From positions 125,549,784 through 125,613,783 of the forward strand of contig NC_072893.1 of the NCBI RefSeq assembly GCF_027943255.1: 64,000 nt of DNA, given 5' to 3'. The translations under genes were made by a program, and so were the position numbers. Below the pieces are notes generated by a model. It did no database searches. It was not told where the DNA came from and was given only the letters and a program-made list of their open reading frames with translations. Shown one piece after another: positions 11,166 through 23,165 of this stretch; positions within the stretch are counted from its first letter, which is position 1, and every line of letters begins with the position of its first letter. This DNA is from Anastrepha obliqua (lineage: Eukaryota > Arthropoda > Insecta > Diptera > Tephritidae).

Positions 11166-11940
11166 CCATAGTCAAGGCAAAAAGTGGTGATATCAAACAA
11201 AAGTAAATTGATTCTTAATTTTGTATTATTATTATTTTTTTCCAAACTGAATTGACGGCCTTTTTAATTGATTACTTTTCGAGTGCCGGACCCTGCAGTG
11301 TATTTTCCAATCTTCAGTAGTGGAATCACTACAGCTTTTTACTTTTCGATTAGAAGGGGAAAGGTCAACGACAGGCTGACACCTATGATGAGGTAATTTA
11401 TTCACGCTGTGCCCAATTGTAATTGTATTGGGGGCCAATAGTAACTGTACAATAAATTGAATGAGAATATGTGTGAAATAATCGTGCAAAATTCGGCTGC
11501 CAAATCGCCCAAGTGACGTGGCAGCCGAAGCTCCCCTCACAATGTTCTTTTTCACCATAATTAAAGAACAAACCTGGTAGATCTATCCTCCTTGGATGAC
11601 AACGAATGGCGCGCACTTAAGTTGGAAAATTTGTACAGCCTCCACAGTAACTCTTTTTCTTCAACAATAAATATGAATATTTTTATGTGGAATGTTTAAG
11701 CATTTATGACATATTTATTGCGTTTGTAAATATAATTTAAAAATCATAACTAGAAAACAAATTTGTTCAACAATACAATTTAAGATTTTAAGGCACTTAA
11801 ATTTATTTTCATTAATTAAAATGAAGAAAAATATTTTATTATGTACAGCGCGTTTAAGAATCCATAATATACACTTATAACTTGTATGTATGTGTGTGTA
11901 CATGTGTGGTACATATGTGAGTGTGTTAGTAGTCATTCAC
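11166..11940. other. Intergenic and 3' UTR of acyl-CoA oxidase gene
   Basis: No gene is seen. The right-hand part is the 3' untranslated region of the minus-strand acyl-CoA oxidase gene. The tract 11882-11930 is a degenerate GTAT/GT simple repeat. Confidence 0.5.
11835..11840 (-). terminator. Poly(A) signal AATAAA
   Basis: AATAAA on the minus strand about 100 bp beyond the stop codon of the acyl-CoA oxidase gene is the nearest canonical signal. Confidence 0.5.
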
Positions 11941-14900
11941 CTACAAATTCGCCTTCATAAATGGCTTCAAATACTGATGGAATGTTTTGTTCACCGGCTC
12001 ACGATTCAGCGGATTTTTCTTGGCTGACTCGAAAATACGTTCGTAGACGCGCCCATCTGCTGCACCCAATGCTGAGTCCAACACGCGATCGTGCACATCA
12101 AAGCTGTCAACAAGGGCCACAGCATTCGGACGCAAACGTCTGAGACAATCCTGAAGACGTAGCTCCAATTTGGTAATAGCTTCATCGGTTAGGTTGATAA
12201 ACTGAAATTTCAGATATTTTCGAAGCGTCAGAATTGGCAGTGCTTAGACTGATGAGGTACACTTACTCTGAGAAAATCGCCAATTCGCGCCAAGCAGGCA
12301 TCTAACAAATAAAGCTCTAAGATGGCTTGCAACACAGCGCCTAGTTCAGGTGAGACTTGTCGTATGAGCTGATTCAACTCGCTGTATGCCGATTGTACGA
12401 TGAAAGCGCGACCATGTAACTGTTAGAGAAAAAGTTTTAGTAGGAATGTTAAGAACTTTGCTTCATTTTTTCTTTGAGTTTTTTGTTTTTTTTTGGTTGT
12501 AATAATGTTACTTTTTTGCCCTAAATACTGAAAAATAACTCTCAGGGAACTTTGTTTCTCTTTTTCTTTGTATTTCGTTTTTTTTTCCTTTTTTTCACTT
12601 ACATCCGCTGCTTGCGTCAATTCAATGCCCACCATATTGGCCGCCGCTTCCGGCTCTTGACCTTGTTTACGATGTTTTTCCATGCGTTCATAAGCTATTC
12701 GCACTTTGCTGTTTTCAAAGTACAGTTAATTATTAATTAATGAATATTTCAAAAAAAAATCTGAATGTTGTAACTTACTTCGCCGCCACAAATTGAAAGG
12801 CGCGCACGATGGTCTCCAATGAGCCATCGAAACTGCCAAAATTCTTGTTTTCAATCGGCTTTCGTAAATATTCCATTGTCGGCACCAAGGGTTCGCCATT
12901 CAACGCCTGTGCGTAGACTTTGACCAGATAACGTGCCGTCTGTAGCAGCATCACTGTGTTCTCGCCCTCATAGGTGCACACAGCAGTTGTCATGCCATAA
13001 ATGGTGGGAAAATTGGAGCAATCCATATAGCCGTGACCACCGCAAGACAGCCGACACACCTCAACCGCAGCCGCTGAGTCTGCGCTGGTGATCGCTTTTA
13101 GGCAACAAGAGAGCGCATGCATTTCCGGCAACCGATCCATATTGCCTTGCTCCAATTCGCCGGTAACATTATTGAACATGTTCCAAATGTGTTCGCCGGC
13201 TGTTTTGAAAACAATCGCCTTTGCGATTTGTGGAAAAACTTTCAATTGTTGTGTCGTGTGTTCGATGATTTGTGGCTCGGGCTCACTGGAGGCAAAAGAG
13301 AGTTTTAATATTTGATGCAAAAAAATCTATCTAAGCACTTATACATATAAGTGGGTTACAGCACTCACTTTGGGTCGATCGGGCTTTGACGACGCACCGC
13401 CGAGTAACGCATCGCAATGGTAGACGCCTTCGCCAACGTTTGTGACAGGTCGCGTATGAGCGCGCAACGCACAAACATCATGGTGCCGTAGGTGAGTACG
13501 CTATTTTTTGGCGCCACATAAGTGCCATCGGGTAATACCTTCTGGTTCTTCATCAGCATGTTATTCAACGGTGTGCGTACATTTTTCAATCCTAAATAGC
13601 CATTGTTGACTGACTTCATGCCTATTTTCGGACCAATATCACCAACATCAATACCCGGCATCGGCATATGCGTCTCCAAATCACGCAATTGCACAATAAA
13701 AGGAGCCAGCCCACGGAATTCGCCTTTGGTGTACAGTTGTGCGACGACAATTGCATGATTTGCCGTATGACCCACTAAAAAATTGGCACAAATGTAGTTG
13801 CGTTTGTGGTAAGTGATGAAATTCAAGATACTTACTGCCACCGGGCCACCACTTGTAGGCGCTGATGGTGGGCGTATTCAAAACAAACTCTTGTGTGCTG
13901 GCATCATAGTCGGCACGTGTTTCCAAGCCGCGCAAGAAGGTGCCGTGTCCCAATTCAGTCTGTGCGTATGTGCCAAGTATATTACAATCCCAAGCTTTAG
14001 TTAGCCATTCGATTTGCTGTTCAATCGTACCTTGACCCATTATCGTGGGCACGAACATTACGAAATGAAGCATCATTGGATTGCCTTCTTTGATGAGCGC
14101 AGAGCCCAGTGCGCCGCCAAAGAGTGCGCTAAAAAGGAAATCAATTTTATTTGAAGATTAATGGAGTTAATAAGAAACTTACGCGTATGTATCCACATCG
14201 TCTTCGCCTTCAGCGCGCAACGCGCGTAGCTTTCTGGCAATAATTACTGCTTTTCGCACACTGTGTTCGTACAGCTCCTTGGGTGACATGTGCGAGATGG
14301 GTAGGTCATCCTGCAGCTCGGGGTCTTCCAAGAATAATTTCTCTGAAAGTGGCAGTTGAAAGTATTTCTAATGAAATAACGGTTTTTGCAAAAAGCTGAG
14401 TTGCAATTGTGACTAAGAAATTTGTATTGAGGCATAACTTTGCTACGTTCCCTACGTTGGACACCTTTTTAAAACTTTCGGTTGGGCACCCAGATCTGGC
14501 CTTTTTTCGTCCTGTTCGAGGATCCTTTTTAAAAGGTTATATTCATAAATCGAAAATGCCAGTGCTGCCAGACCCGGGTGCTTAATGGAGGATTAAAAAA
14601 ATATGCGCAAAATATTTCAGGTATTCCGACCCAGACTTGATTCATACATATGTAGCTAGTCTAGTTCCTCATATTATAGACATCTGCCTAACAGATCTCT
14701 GCTTGCCCTACCTATCCCATCTATTTGACGCCAAAACCGTTATGAGTCCATCGCAGGAGATCGAAAGCCTTTTTGGCCATAGGCTAGAGCAGTAGGATGG
14801 AGTAAAAAAAAATCAGCTAATGAATTGCAAAAAAAAAATTATTTTTATTATATAAAATTTTTGTTATTTTCTAGGGAGCGTCAAAACAATTTCATTATTT

Positions 14901-16890
14901 AAATTTTTTGTTATTTTCTATTTATTAGTTTGTTATGATTAGTGACTAATGCCTTCACGAGGGAGTCAAAACCAAATGACCCAAATTAACCCGTTAAAAA
15001 TTGTCAGTTGAGAATTCTGCAAAATCTTGAACTTGTAAGCACAAAAAAAACACCCAAAAGATGACCTGAATTTTTAGCTTTTTTATAAACACTCATAAAT
15101 TTGTTTTATTTATTTATTTATAATTGGCGCTTACACCCTTTTTGCTGCTTGGCCGAGCTGCTACTCCTATTTGTGATGCGCGTCTTGATGTTGTTCTGCA
15201 AATGGAGGATCCTGCAGTTTTAAGCCGATTCCGAATAGCAGATGGTTTTTTATGAGGCACTTTTTCGTTACAGAATAGGTTTGCGGCCGCATATAGAAAC
15301 AACTTTTTCTATCATTTGATATGCCATGCACCGAGCTTCGGCCATGCGTACTTCCGAATGGTAGTCACGCACCCATCCATTCGGCTTCGGCGCCCCCCAC
15401 TGACAAAATTCTTACACATTTTCCCCCTTAAAGCATTTTTTACGATTTTGATATCATCCACCGTTTTAATTTATTAAGGCGTCTTATGCTTTTTCTTATT
15501 ACTAATGCCACCCGCTTTGCAAAAATCACAAAACAATTTTATCACTTACAATATTTGTGCTAATCTAATCGATAATTCCGGTTCGTGTGTACCAGAAATC
15601 TTTATAGCTGGATCAAGATATGAAGCCGTGTGAAATCGCCGTGGACGTGTCATTTTGCACTTAACGAACTCTGAACGAGGCTGTTGATATTTAGACTTTT
15701 GCATTACTTAAGTATACAAATAGGTATTTCTTCTTTTTTAGCCGATAATGAAATCTGATCTCATATTGAGTAGAACTTGCATTAGCTTTAAATCCATATA
15801 CGCAATTTAATATTGTGTAAACAAACAATTATTGAAGTACTAAAGTTCATTTATACTATGAACTTATATATGTGTATATGTGCATATGCATATTTCTGCT
15901 TTGTTGTTATGCGCACGTTTTAGCTCAAGCCAAATAGGCATCATCCCAGTAAAAGTCGACGCAGCGTACCAAAACAACCCAGCCAAGGGCGCCCTCCCAT
16001 TAACATTATTTGAAAGTTTATGGGGAATAGTTGAATGACCTGAACAACATGCGTTAATACATACAGACATTATTCATAAATTAAGCACAACAACCTAACC
16101 GCTTTTTTAAACGCTTGCAATAGTGAGCGGTTACTAAGCATTTTAGTTAAGAGCCTACAGTTGTACTTAGTTGACTGAAACTTCTGGGGCCAAAGTTCAA
16201 GCAGCCGTTATGAAATGAAAACAAACTGACTTAATTGCAAATGAGTAATGAAAAATGGCAACTTCACTTTTACGTTTAATTACTTAGATTAAAAAAAAAG
16301 CCAAAAAATTATATGAATTAAGCACCAATTTAATGATCACCTATGAATGTGCATATCTATCACATACATATGTATGTAAGTGTGTATGTGCATATTTATA
16401 ATCACATTTTTTAATGCACTAGTTGCGTATACGCCACTGTGTCTTTGGCCATTTGCACAATACGATTGCATTAAGCATTAATTAACCACTGTAACGTTTG
16501 CGCTGCTAACGGTTGTGCGGGTCAGTAAGCCATTCGGTAATTGTGGACAGAGTAAATACCTGCAACTCACAATATAGACGCGAACAAACAGCAAAAATGA
16601 TGTGCAAATAAACAAAATGTGTGCATAAATTCATGAGCATACATACATTTCTGTATTTGCGCACGCGAGCATGTTGACACGCTGCCAAGCCGCAAAACAA
16701 TTTTGGTTAGTAATAATGCATACTTTTAATACAAGTGAATATGTATGTCACAAGCGCTATGCTTACCCAGTTTCTTCTTCGCTTCATACTTTTCTTTGCC
16801 TCCAACCCACCAGTATGTGAATTCTTGCGTATTGAAGGAAGCTCTGTCACGTTCCTTTTGTAAATCTGGATTTACTATGTGTGATGGCAT
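11941..16890 (-). CDS. Peroxisomal acyl-CoA oxidase, 8 coding exons, 669 aa
   Basis: This flavoenzyme catalyses the first, H2O2-producing step of peroxisomal beta-oxidation. Coding exons (minus, 5' to 3') are 16767-16890, 14183-14342, 13836-14128, 13369-13774, 12779-13285, 12603-12708, 12267-12419 and 11941-12201. All borders are GT/AG and phases match, giving 670 codons with the TAG. The start ATG at 16888-16890 begins [15 protein letters not shown], typical of the family. Recognisable blocks are the FAD/substrate region with [13 protein letters not shown], then KWWPGG near 190, the GGHGY block at about 410, and [16 protein letters not shown] with the probable catalytic glutamate near 434. 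The last residues KANL resemble a non-canonical PTS1 peroxisomal signal. Intron 1, about 2.4 kb, holds a MITE-like element and a SINE. It faces the METTL25-like gene head-to-head. Flies have several paralogues, so I assign no symbol. Confidence 0.95.
14451..14591. mobile_element. MITE-like repeat, copy 1, in acyl-CoA oxidase intron 1
   Basis: The left end reads CCTACGTTGGACACC, followed by GGTTGGGCACCCAGATCTGG. The right end carries CCAGACCCGGGTGC and ATGGAGG, the inverted counterpart. The same sequence recurs at 33961-34182, which fixes it as a dispersed repeat. There is no coding capacity, and this copy is shorter and more diverged. Confidence 0.65.
15096..15386 (-). mobile_element. tRNA-derived SINE, near full length, with LINE-like tail
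   Basis: On the minus strand it starts with a tRNA-like head (about 15386, a diverged GTGCGTGACTACC stretch). The family body follows, with a CTCATAAAAAACCATCTGC block and TCGGCTTAAAACTGCAGGA. It ends with AGCTCGGCCAA, 20 bp of spacer, GCGCCAATTA and an A-rich (AAATA/TAAA)n tail. The end matches the LINE 3' end at 7039-7078 in the same two blocks. It lies in intron 1 of the acyl-CoA oxidase gene, in the gene's orientation. The B box is degenerate in this copy. Confidence 0.75.
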
Positions 16891-18683
16891 TTTAAACAAG
16901 TTTTTCTTTTACTACACTTCAATTAAGACGAGATCAAGCTTTCTACGATTACAAATTTCTTAACCGTTAACGTTGAGCTCCACAAGAGTACTGAAACACA
17001 GCAGCCGCTCCAGTCCGCAGTTACTCATTCAATACACAATTACTACTTTTTGTGTTGTTAGTAGCCGTCATAGATAACGTAGCTGTAGTAAGCAAAGTAT
17101 ACACATTTTATATATGTACATATGTATGTATTTATATGGATGTGTGTAATAAAGTGAGCGCTTACCATTGCACATTTGATGCTTAATCTCACAGTATATA
17201 TGTAGATTATCGGTTAGTTCGCACTTGTAATCTAGGTGAAAACATATACATTATCTAATATAATTCGTGTTGATATTTTATTATTGAACTTTGCGCTATA
17301 ATTGTTTGATTTCACGAATTTTACACTACACTTCACACTTTTTTACTATAGTGGAAAGGAAAGAGCTGTTGTGTGTGTGTGTGTTTGTTTACAGCATATA
17401 TTATACAAATTAACTACTGCACTGGTTAAGTTCAGCTATGCTTATCAGCGCTATTTTAACATTCACTGATTTACATTTCAAATCTTCATCGTAAAAAGAG
17501 AACTATAAAAAAGCGGTCTCCATAAATAGTACTTTACAATTGGTAAAATTAAATAACTGCTCTTCTTCTTACCTGCGCTGTGCTAAACTTTCATTCACGG
17601 TAAGCGCTAGGTGACTTGTCAGAATGTGCGAACACAACAAAATAGTAAAGGAAGAGAGAAAAGGTGCAGAAGAAAAAGACAAAAGTGCTGCCAATTTTTT
17701 GGAAAAGCAAATTTGGATTCATTTGTTTGTTAAGGCACAATACAAATACCTAATTATCAATTGAGCAAAATTAAATTTCTTATTAGAAAATACAAGCAAT
17801 TTTAAGGCTGGGATTTACTATAATGTAGCATAATGTCTTATGAAACTTGGTTGATATGTTAGGGAGGGGTTTAGGAACAGCCTTTATAACTCCCAATTAT
17901 TCCGAAAATAATAGCTTGGTAATTATTTGCCTTCAACATGCCCTCGAGAACTTCGCTATAGTTTGGCACATTATAATGGCGTAGTCGAAGTTGGACTGAT
18001 GAGGTTTAGTTTTTTTGAAGCGCGGTCGGAGGCCACCCATGCGGAAAGGTGTTCTATGCAAAAATTTTACAAATTTACAAAAACCCTTCTGGTCGACGCT
18101 CCTGTAAAATTCAATTTTATGTGTTTATATTTTCGAAAATGTTTCTCAATTCTAAACTAAAGCAAAAAATTTTATAGATTTTCAAACTGAACGTGTCTGC
18201 ATGCGAACTTCGTTCTTATTTCAGCTGTCTGGCAGCACCAACTTTTCGCTAAATTACAAAACTTTAACAATAAATTACTTAAAAACTATAAGCTTTCGGA
18301 GGGTACGGTTTTCTGTTTTAAAATGGGAATACACCGCTCTATTCGCCCCTTATAAACTTTTTTTTCAAGGCATGTTACATTATACTAAATTTTTCCCAAT
18401 TTTAACCCCACAACAGCAACAATTTGAAAAAATTTTTTAATTTGCACATTGAGAGCGAATTCATCAATTCGCTGAAATATCGCCGCTGGTTAGTTGCCAT
18501 CAGCTGGTTTCTGTTTACAGGCGATTGTTGTCATTACTGTAATTAAAGTTTCCATTCGCTAAGCACAATTAAGTTAAAAATACGCGTTAAATGCGTGGAA
18601 ACATGTTTGTTTTTATTGTAGTAGCGAAGCAAAAAGTACGCCACCTGTGAAAGTTTGTTTGCAGTTCCATACAAAGCATACCC
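16891..18683. other. Head-to-head promoter interval between two genes
   Basis: This interval must contain the 5' UTRs and promoters of the acyl-CoA oxidase gene (leftward) and the methyltransferase gene (rightward). It has a GT run near 17370-17386 and GTAT repeats around 17115-17150. I found no TATA box or initiator that I could assign with confidence, and no extra gene. Confidence 0.4.
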
Positions 18684-20358
18684 ATGGAAGATTCAATGTC
18701 TTCGGAATGTCTACAAAAGCGTTTGCTCTGTTGTTTACAAGTTGTACGTCAATATGATTGGCTTATAAATGCATACGTTTTGGTAAGAGCAACTTAGGTA
18801 CAGTGTATAGAAATATTTTTATTAATGCAATTAGTACACGCTTAGGATTATTATGTGGACAATCATTGGGAGAAGCTACCACGTTGCTGGCGTTCACATT
18901 TGGAGAATGTGCAACTTGAAGAGCTCAGTACTCTTTTAAATTTCAACGATTCTGCTGAGCAGCAACATGCCAATGTCTGGCCATTAACGTTGTTGGCCTT
19001 GCGCCGCCTATTACAAGAATTGTGTTTGCCAAGACGACAGCATAAAAACACAGTTGAGCTGGTAACAAATAATAAATCAATCTTATAATAGGCAACTGAA
19101 TTTTCATGCTTTTCCTTAAACTTTAGAGTAAAAACCGCAGCGCTCTCCTTAATCACCCAAAACTAAAGCACGTCTTTAATAAATGCGTCAAGCCTAAGAA
19201 GCGGCATGAAATCGATGTGATGGGCCCGATTTGCGAATACAGCCAACAGCGGTCACCTGTGGATTACGTTGTGGATTTTGGCGCTGGATTAGGGCATCTC
19301 GCACGCGTGCTTGGCTATGGCTACGGCAAACAAGTATGCTGTTTGGAAATGCGTACGGAGCTAAATGTTCAAGCGCGTTGCATGGATGAAAATTTTGAAT
19401 TATTCGCTGAAAAACATTTACCCCCCATGAAACGTGCGAATCTAAGACGGCCAGAACATGTAACATTATGCTTGACATCGGATATGCAGCCACAGCAGTT
19501 CCTCAGCATTATTGCTGAATCGCTGCAAAGAACAGATACCAACTTTCAATTCGGTATAATTGGTTTGCATCCATGTGGCGATCTAGCCGTCATTTTGATG
19601 CGTATGTTCATCAATAGTCCGCAAGCTCGCTTCCTAAATTTTGCTAGCTGTTGTTACATGAAATTAAGCACAGCTGAAACGCAATCCAACGCGCAGCTGC
19701 ATGGATACCCACTCAGCCGATACATGCGGCAACGAGCCAAATTAGCGCATTTGAGCTATGAGGCGCGGGAAATATCCTGCCATGCTATGGAGATGTATTG
19801 CGACCGTTTAGCTAAAGGCGATTATGAACACCTGAAAGTGCATGCATTTCGGGCAGCTACTGAACGCATTCTAGTCAAGCACTGGCCTGATTTAAAACAT
19901 TGCGGGCTGCGTAACGTAAAGCATGTACCTGGCATGCAATTTGAAGAGTATGTATTTATTATTTTTAAAAAGATTTTGAATTTTCGTACTGAAATCCCGT
20001 ATTTTCTACTCACTTAGTTACTTCTACAAAGCAGTGCAAGGCTTAGAAGCCGCAAATTTGCAGCGTAATGAGCTGCAAACTGCAGTAACACAAAATGATT
20101 TGCGTCACTGGCGACGTATTGTTATTTTTTATACGCTTCGTTTAATGTTTGCACCGCTAGTAGAGAGCATTATACTGTACGATCGTGCCTTATATCTGCA
20201 AGAGAATCGTAAGTCGCCGTAAGAGCAGCTGTTTTCTTCGTTGTTTCACCTTAACTAATATTCATACGTTTGCAGATTGTCAAGTGAAAATTCACGCAGT
20301 ATTTGATCCACGACTATCGCCGCGCAATCATATAACCTGCGCTTTCAAAACCAGCTGA
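18684..20358 (+). CDS. METTL25/RRNAD1-type methyltransferase, 5 exons, 469 aa
   Basis: This is a predicted SAM-dependent methyltransferase of the METTL25/METTL25B (RRNAD1) family; the substrate is not established here. Exons are 18684-18782, 18846-19061, 19127-19947, 20018-20208 and 20276-20358, all GT/AG and in phase, 470 codons with the TGA. The N-terminus has the family's YVLDYYVDNHWEKLP block across the first junction. The nucleotide-binding motif VDFGAGLG is at about 154-161, IIGLHPCGDLA near 248-258 and the conserved ASCCYMKL near 278-285. The C-terminus ends with HAVFDPRLSPRNH, also characteristic. The length fits the family (about 470). The second intron is only 65 bp. It starts about 1.8 kb from the oppositely oriented acyl-CoA oxidase gene, so a shared promoter region is possible. 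Confidence 0.92.
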
Positions 20359-21799
20359 TACGGGCAGATCTTATACAAATATTTTGTTATGTACGTTACG
20401 TTCCTTCTGTGCCTGGGATAATATTTGATAACTGATAAGAAGAATTTACTGTTTTAAGACAGCTGCGTAAGCGCATGTAAAATTTTTGAGATTTTCTAAT
20501 AGTGATTAAACCTTTATAGGCAATAGTAGCGTCTCATAAAAAACCTTGCTCGGAAACTATATAGAATTGTATAACCTCCCGTTTCCACGCAGGGCATATT
20601 TTTGAGAAGAAATTCAGCCAAAATACTTTTCAAGCAAATTTAAAAATTTTAGTTTATGTTTTGTTAGCGAGTATTAATCCTCCCACATACCTCATAATCG
20701 AAACCACCATTAGTCTTGATATAGCAAAACATTTGCAAGACTGATCTTTATTGCTTTATTTGGAACGTTTATTTATACTATTTGCTACTATATTTCATCG
20801 AACATTGTGGTGATTAGTTAGACAGACAACAGCAATCAGATTAAAAATAACGAGAAAAGAAAAGTAAATATTGCGCTACCCACATACTAATATACTTACT
20901 CTACTATGTACAGACAATAAAGACGAAAGTTGAGTTCGTTGCTTTGGTTAGCACAAGTAAATGGCAATTATAATAAGGAGAGCAATTGTCACACAACAAC
21001 AATGGAAATAATAATGAAAATACATATAAAAAATGACGCGCACCATAGTTGCATGTCCATTTATCCAAAGCTGTATAAGCTTTAGCGCCTCATTGAACGA
21101 TACTATACGCATTATAAGTTCTACATAGACACATACAAACATACACAGACTTACAAATTTACACCTACACGAATAAATATTGACTTACTGATGCATCTGT
21201 ATAGCAGACACTCGCATAAATTCTTCAAGAGAGCTCAGAAATGTGAATTGAAATTGCAATCTGGTACTTCCACTTCATTAGTGCGACTTAACGACTGAGC
21301 AATGACCAACAGACCCCAGCCACCGCTATCGCTCGCCCTTCATTCCAAAGCAGCAATAACACGTATCTCTCTCCTCGTTACAAGCCAGGCAGTGAAACGT
21401 CGGCGCATTCTCTACCCGCCTCCAACGTACAGTGGGATGTTCTCATGACGGGCATTAAACTTCCAGACACGTGAGGTGGAATGTAGGGGCGGCATCTTGC
21501 GTTAAGGAGATACCACAGTGGGGTAATCATGAAATGATATGGAATTATAATTGAAAGAAACAAAATGAATTGGAATGAGGTGAAATGAAATACATTGACA
21601 TGAAATAAAAAAATAAATAAAAAAAGGAAATGAGTTGATGTATACTTAGTCCTGCCATAAGTTCTGTTACAAGTTAAATCCGTTATAGATATGTATGAAA
21701 TCATAGTATTTTTTTAATGAAGTTAGTTTTAATTAAATCATGTAAATATTAAAAAAAGGTGTAATTTTCCTTCGAAATAGTCATATTTTGCTTACACAC
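20359..21799. other. Intergenic sequence, no gene seen
   Basis: This is the 3' flank of the methyltransferase gene, with ordinary AT-rich DNA. I found no domain-bearing frame or clear repeat. A candidate AATAAA lies near 20917, far from the stop. Confidence 0.4.
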
Positions 21800-21805
21800 A
21801 AGCCT

Positions 21806-22500
21806 TCAAACATTAGGCCATTCAGGTATTGCAGCACGCACGGTTTCCATGGATATTGACGTCGCTGCTCGCACTAAAGATTGATTGAGACTCTCCAAGT
21901 TTCTGTGCGGACTTCCACACTGAATTTTCTCCGATACTGGTGGACTTCCAGACGGCCAATCTTCTGCGGCTATGAACCCAGGAATAGTGTTTAGTGTAGT
22001 CACTGCTGCGTAGTTTTTGCCTTATGGGCTGGAGTGGGGTCTTGCTGGAAAATCCAACGCTCTCCATTGAAGAGAATACTGCTCAACTGCTTCACCACGC
22101 CTTCTAAGACATCCTCCTGGTACACTTTTGCCCCGGTCTTAACCCCTTTTTCGCTGAAATGAGGAGATGTAACGCCTTTACAAGATACTCCCCACCAGAC
22201 CTTTACGAAGGCTGGATGGTGGCCACGCTGAACCCTCGGAACAACATTTTTTTCGTCATTAGAAGTTTTAACATAGATTTTGTAGTTTTGCTTATTAAAA
22301 ACTTCTTCGACAGTGAATATTTTCTCACCCGTGAAAATAATTTTTTAATGGCCGTGGACCGCGTGCCACCGCCGATGCCTTGTAAAATTTGTCACAGAAT
22401 TTATGGCAAGGCTAAGATATTTGTGGTGTGCATCTGGATGAAATACAGGGATCTACAGTTTCATACCTTCCCGGAATTGGAAATGGCTTTTTAAGAGAAG
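21806..22500 (-). pseudogene. DD37-type mariner-like transposase, broken
   Basis: Minus-strand translation gives consecutive blocks of a Tc1/mariner-superfamily transposase of the long-spacing (DD37) type. These are KIFTVEEVFNKQNYKIY, PRVQRGHHPAFVKVWWGVS, a YQEDVLEGVVKQL block, WIFQQDPTPAHKAKTTQQ, then after stops AEDWPSGSP and NLESLNQSLVRAA with PEWPNV. The residue expected to be the first catalytic aspartate (FTDEK in relatives) reads G here (FTGEK). The second (QQD) is kept. Two stops follow TTQQ and the frame shifts once, so it is inactive. No inverted repeats were identified. Confidence 0.75.
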
Positions 22501-22634
22501 TCTTTCGAGGGGAGACTGCAATTAGAAAACGCCTTTGTTTATTATTTAATGTTTCATACCCAAAGTGGGCATCGCGCCTGAGACCGACGGAATGCGTAAC
22601 GTTGCGCGCAAGCCGCTCAGCTATATTAAGTGGT

Positions 22635-23046
22635 ATACTTCTTCTTCTCGATTGGCGCGATAACCGCTTAAGCTATTTTGGCCGAGTGTAACAAAGATTG
22701 CTAGTCGTTTCTTTCTCATGCTTACCGGCGCCAGTTTTAAACACCAAGTGAAGCCAAGTCATTTTGCACCTGATCTTTCCATCACAGAAGAGGTCTCTCT
22801 CTTCTTCTGCTACCATCAGCTAGTACCGCATCGAATACTTTCGGAGCCGAAGCGTTTGTATCCAATCGGACGACATGACCCAGCCAACGAAGCCGCTGGA
22901 TCTTTATTCGCTAGGCTATGTCTAGGTTGACGTAAAGCTCATACAGCTCATTGTTTTATCGCCTACTCAAAATTTTCCACATCTCTCAAACACTCCAAGG
23001 GACGCCTCATCGGATGTTTTCATCGTCCAAGTTTCTGCGACATACG
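22635..23046 (-). mobile_element. 3' fragment of the 7-10 kb LINE family
   Basis: The sequence matches the LINE from its AAG tail (TTCTTCTTCT at 22638) and GGCGCGATAACCGCTTAAG through the C-terminal coding region to the block equivalent to about 7470 in the full element. Frames are broken. At its 5' side (23047) it is joined to a SINE fragment in the same orientation. Confidence 0.8.
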
Positions 23047-23165
23047 AACTCCTCCTATTTGTGGCGCGCGTCTTGATTTTCTCACAAATGGCGAGACCTA
23101 CAGTTTTAAGCTGACTCCGAACGGCAGATATTTTTTATGAAGGAGTGATGCTGGAGTGGCAGTCT
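23047..23165 (-). mobile_element. SINE body fragment fused to LINE 3' end
   Basis: The minus strand reads the SINE body, including ATAAAAAATATCTGCCGTTC and AGCTTAAAACTGTAGG, then ACAAATAGGAG. At that point other SINE copies continue to AGCTCGGCC and the LINE-like tail. Here it switches into LINE coding sequence, which runs to the LINE's own tail at 22635. Confidence 0.6.
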
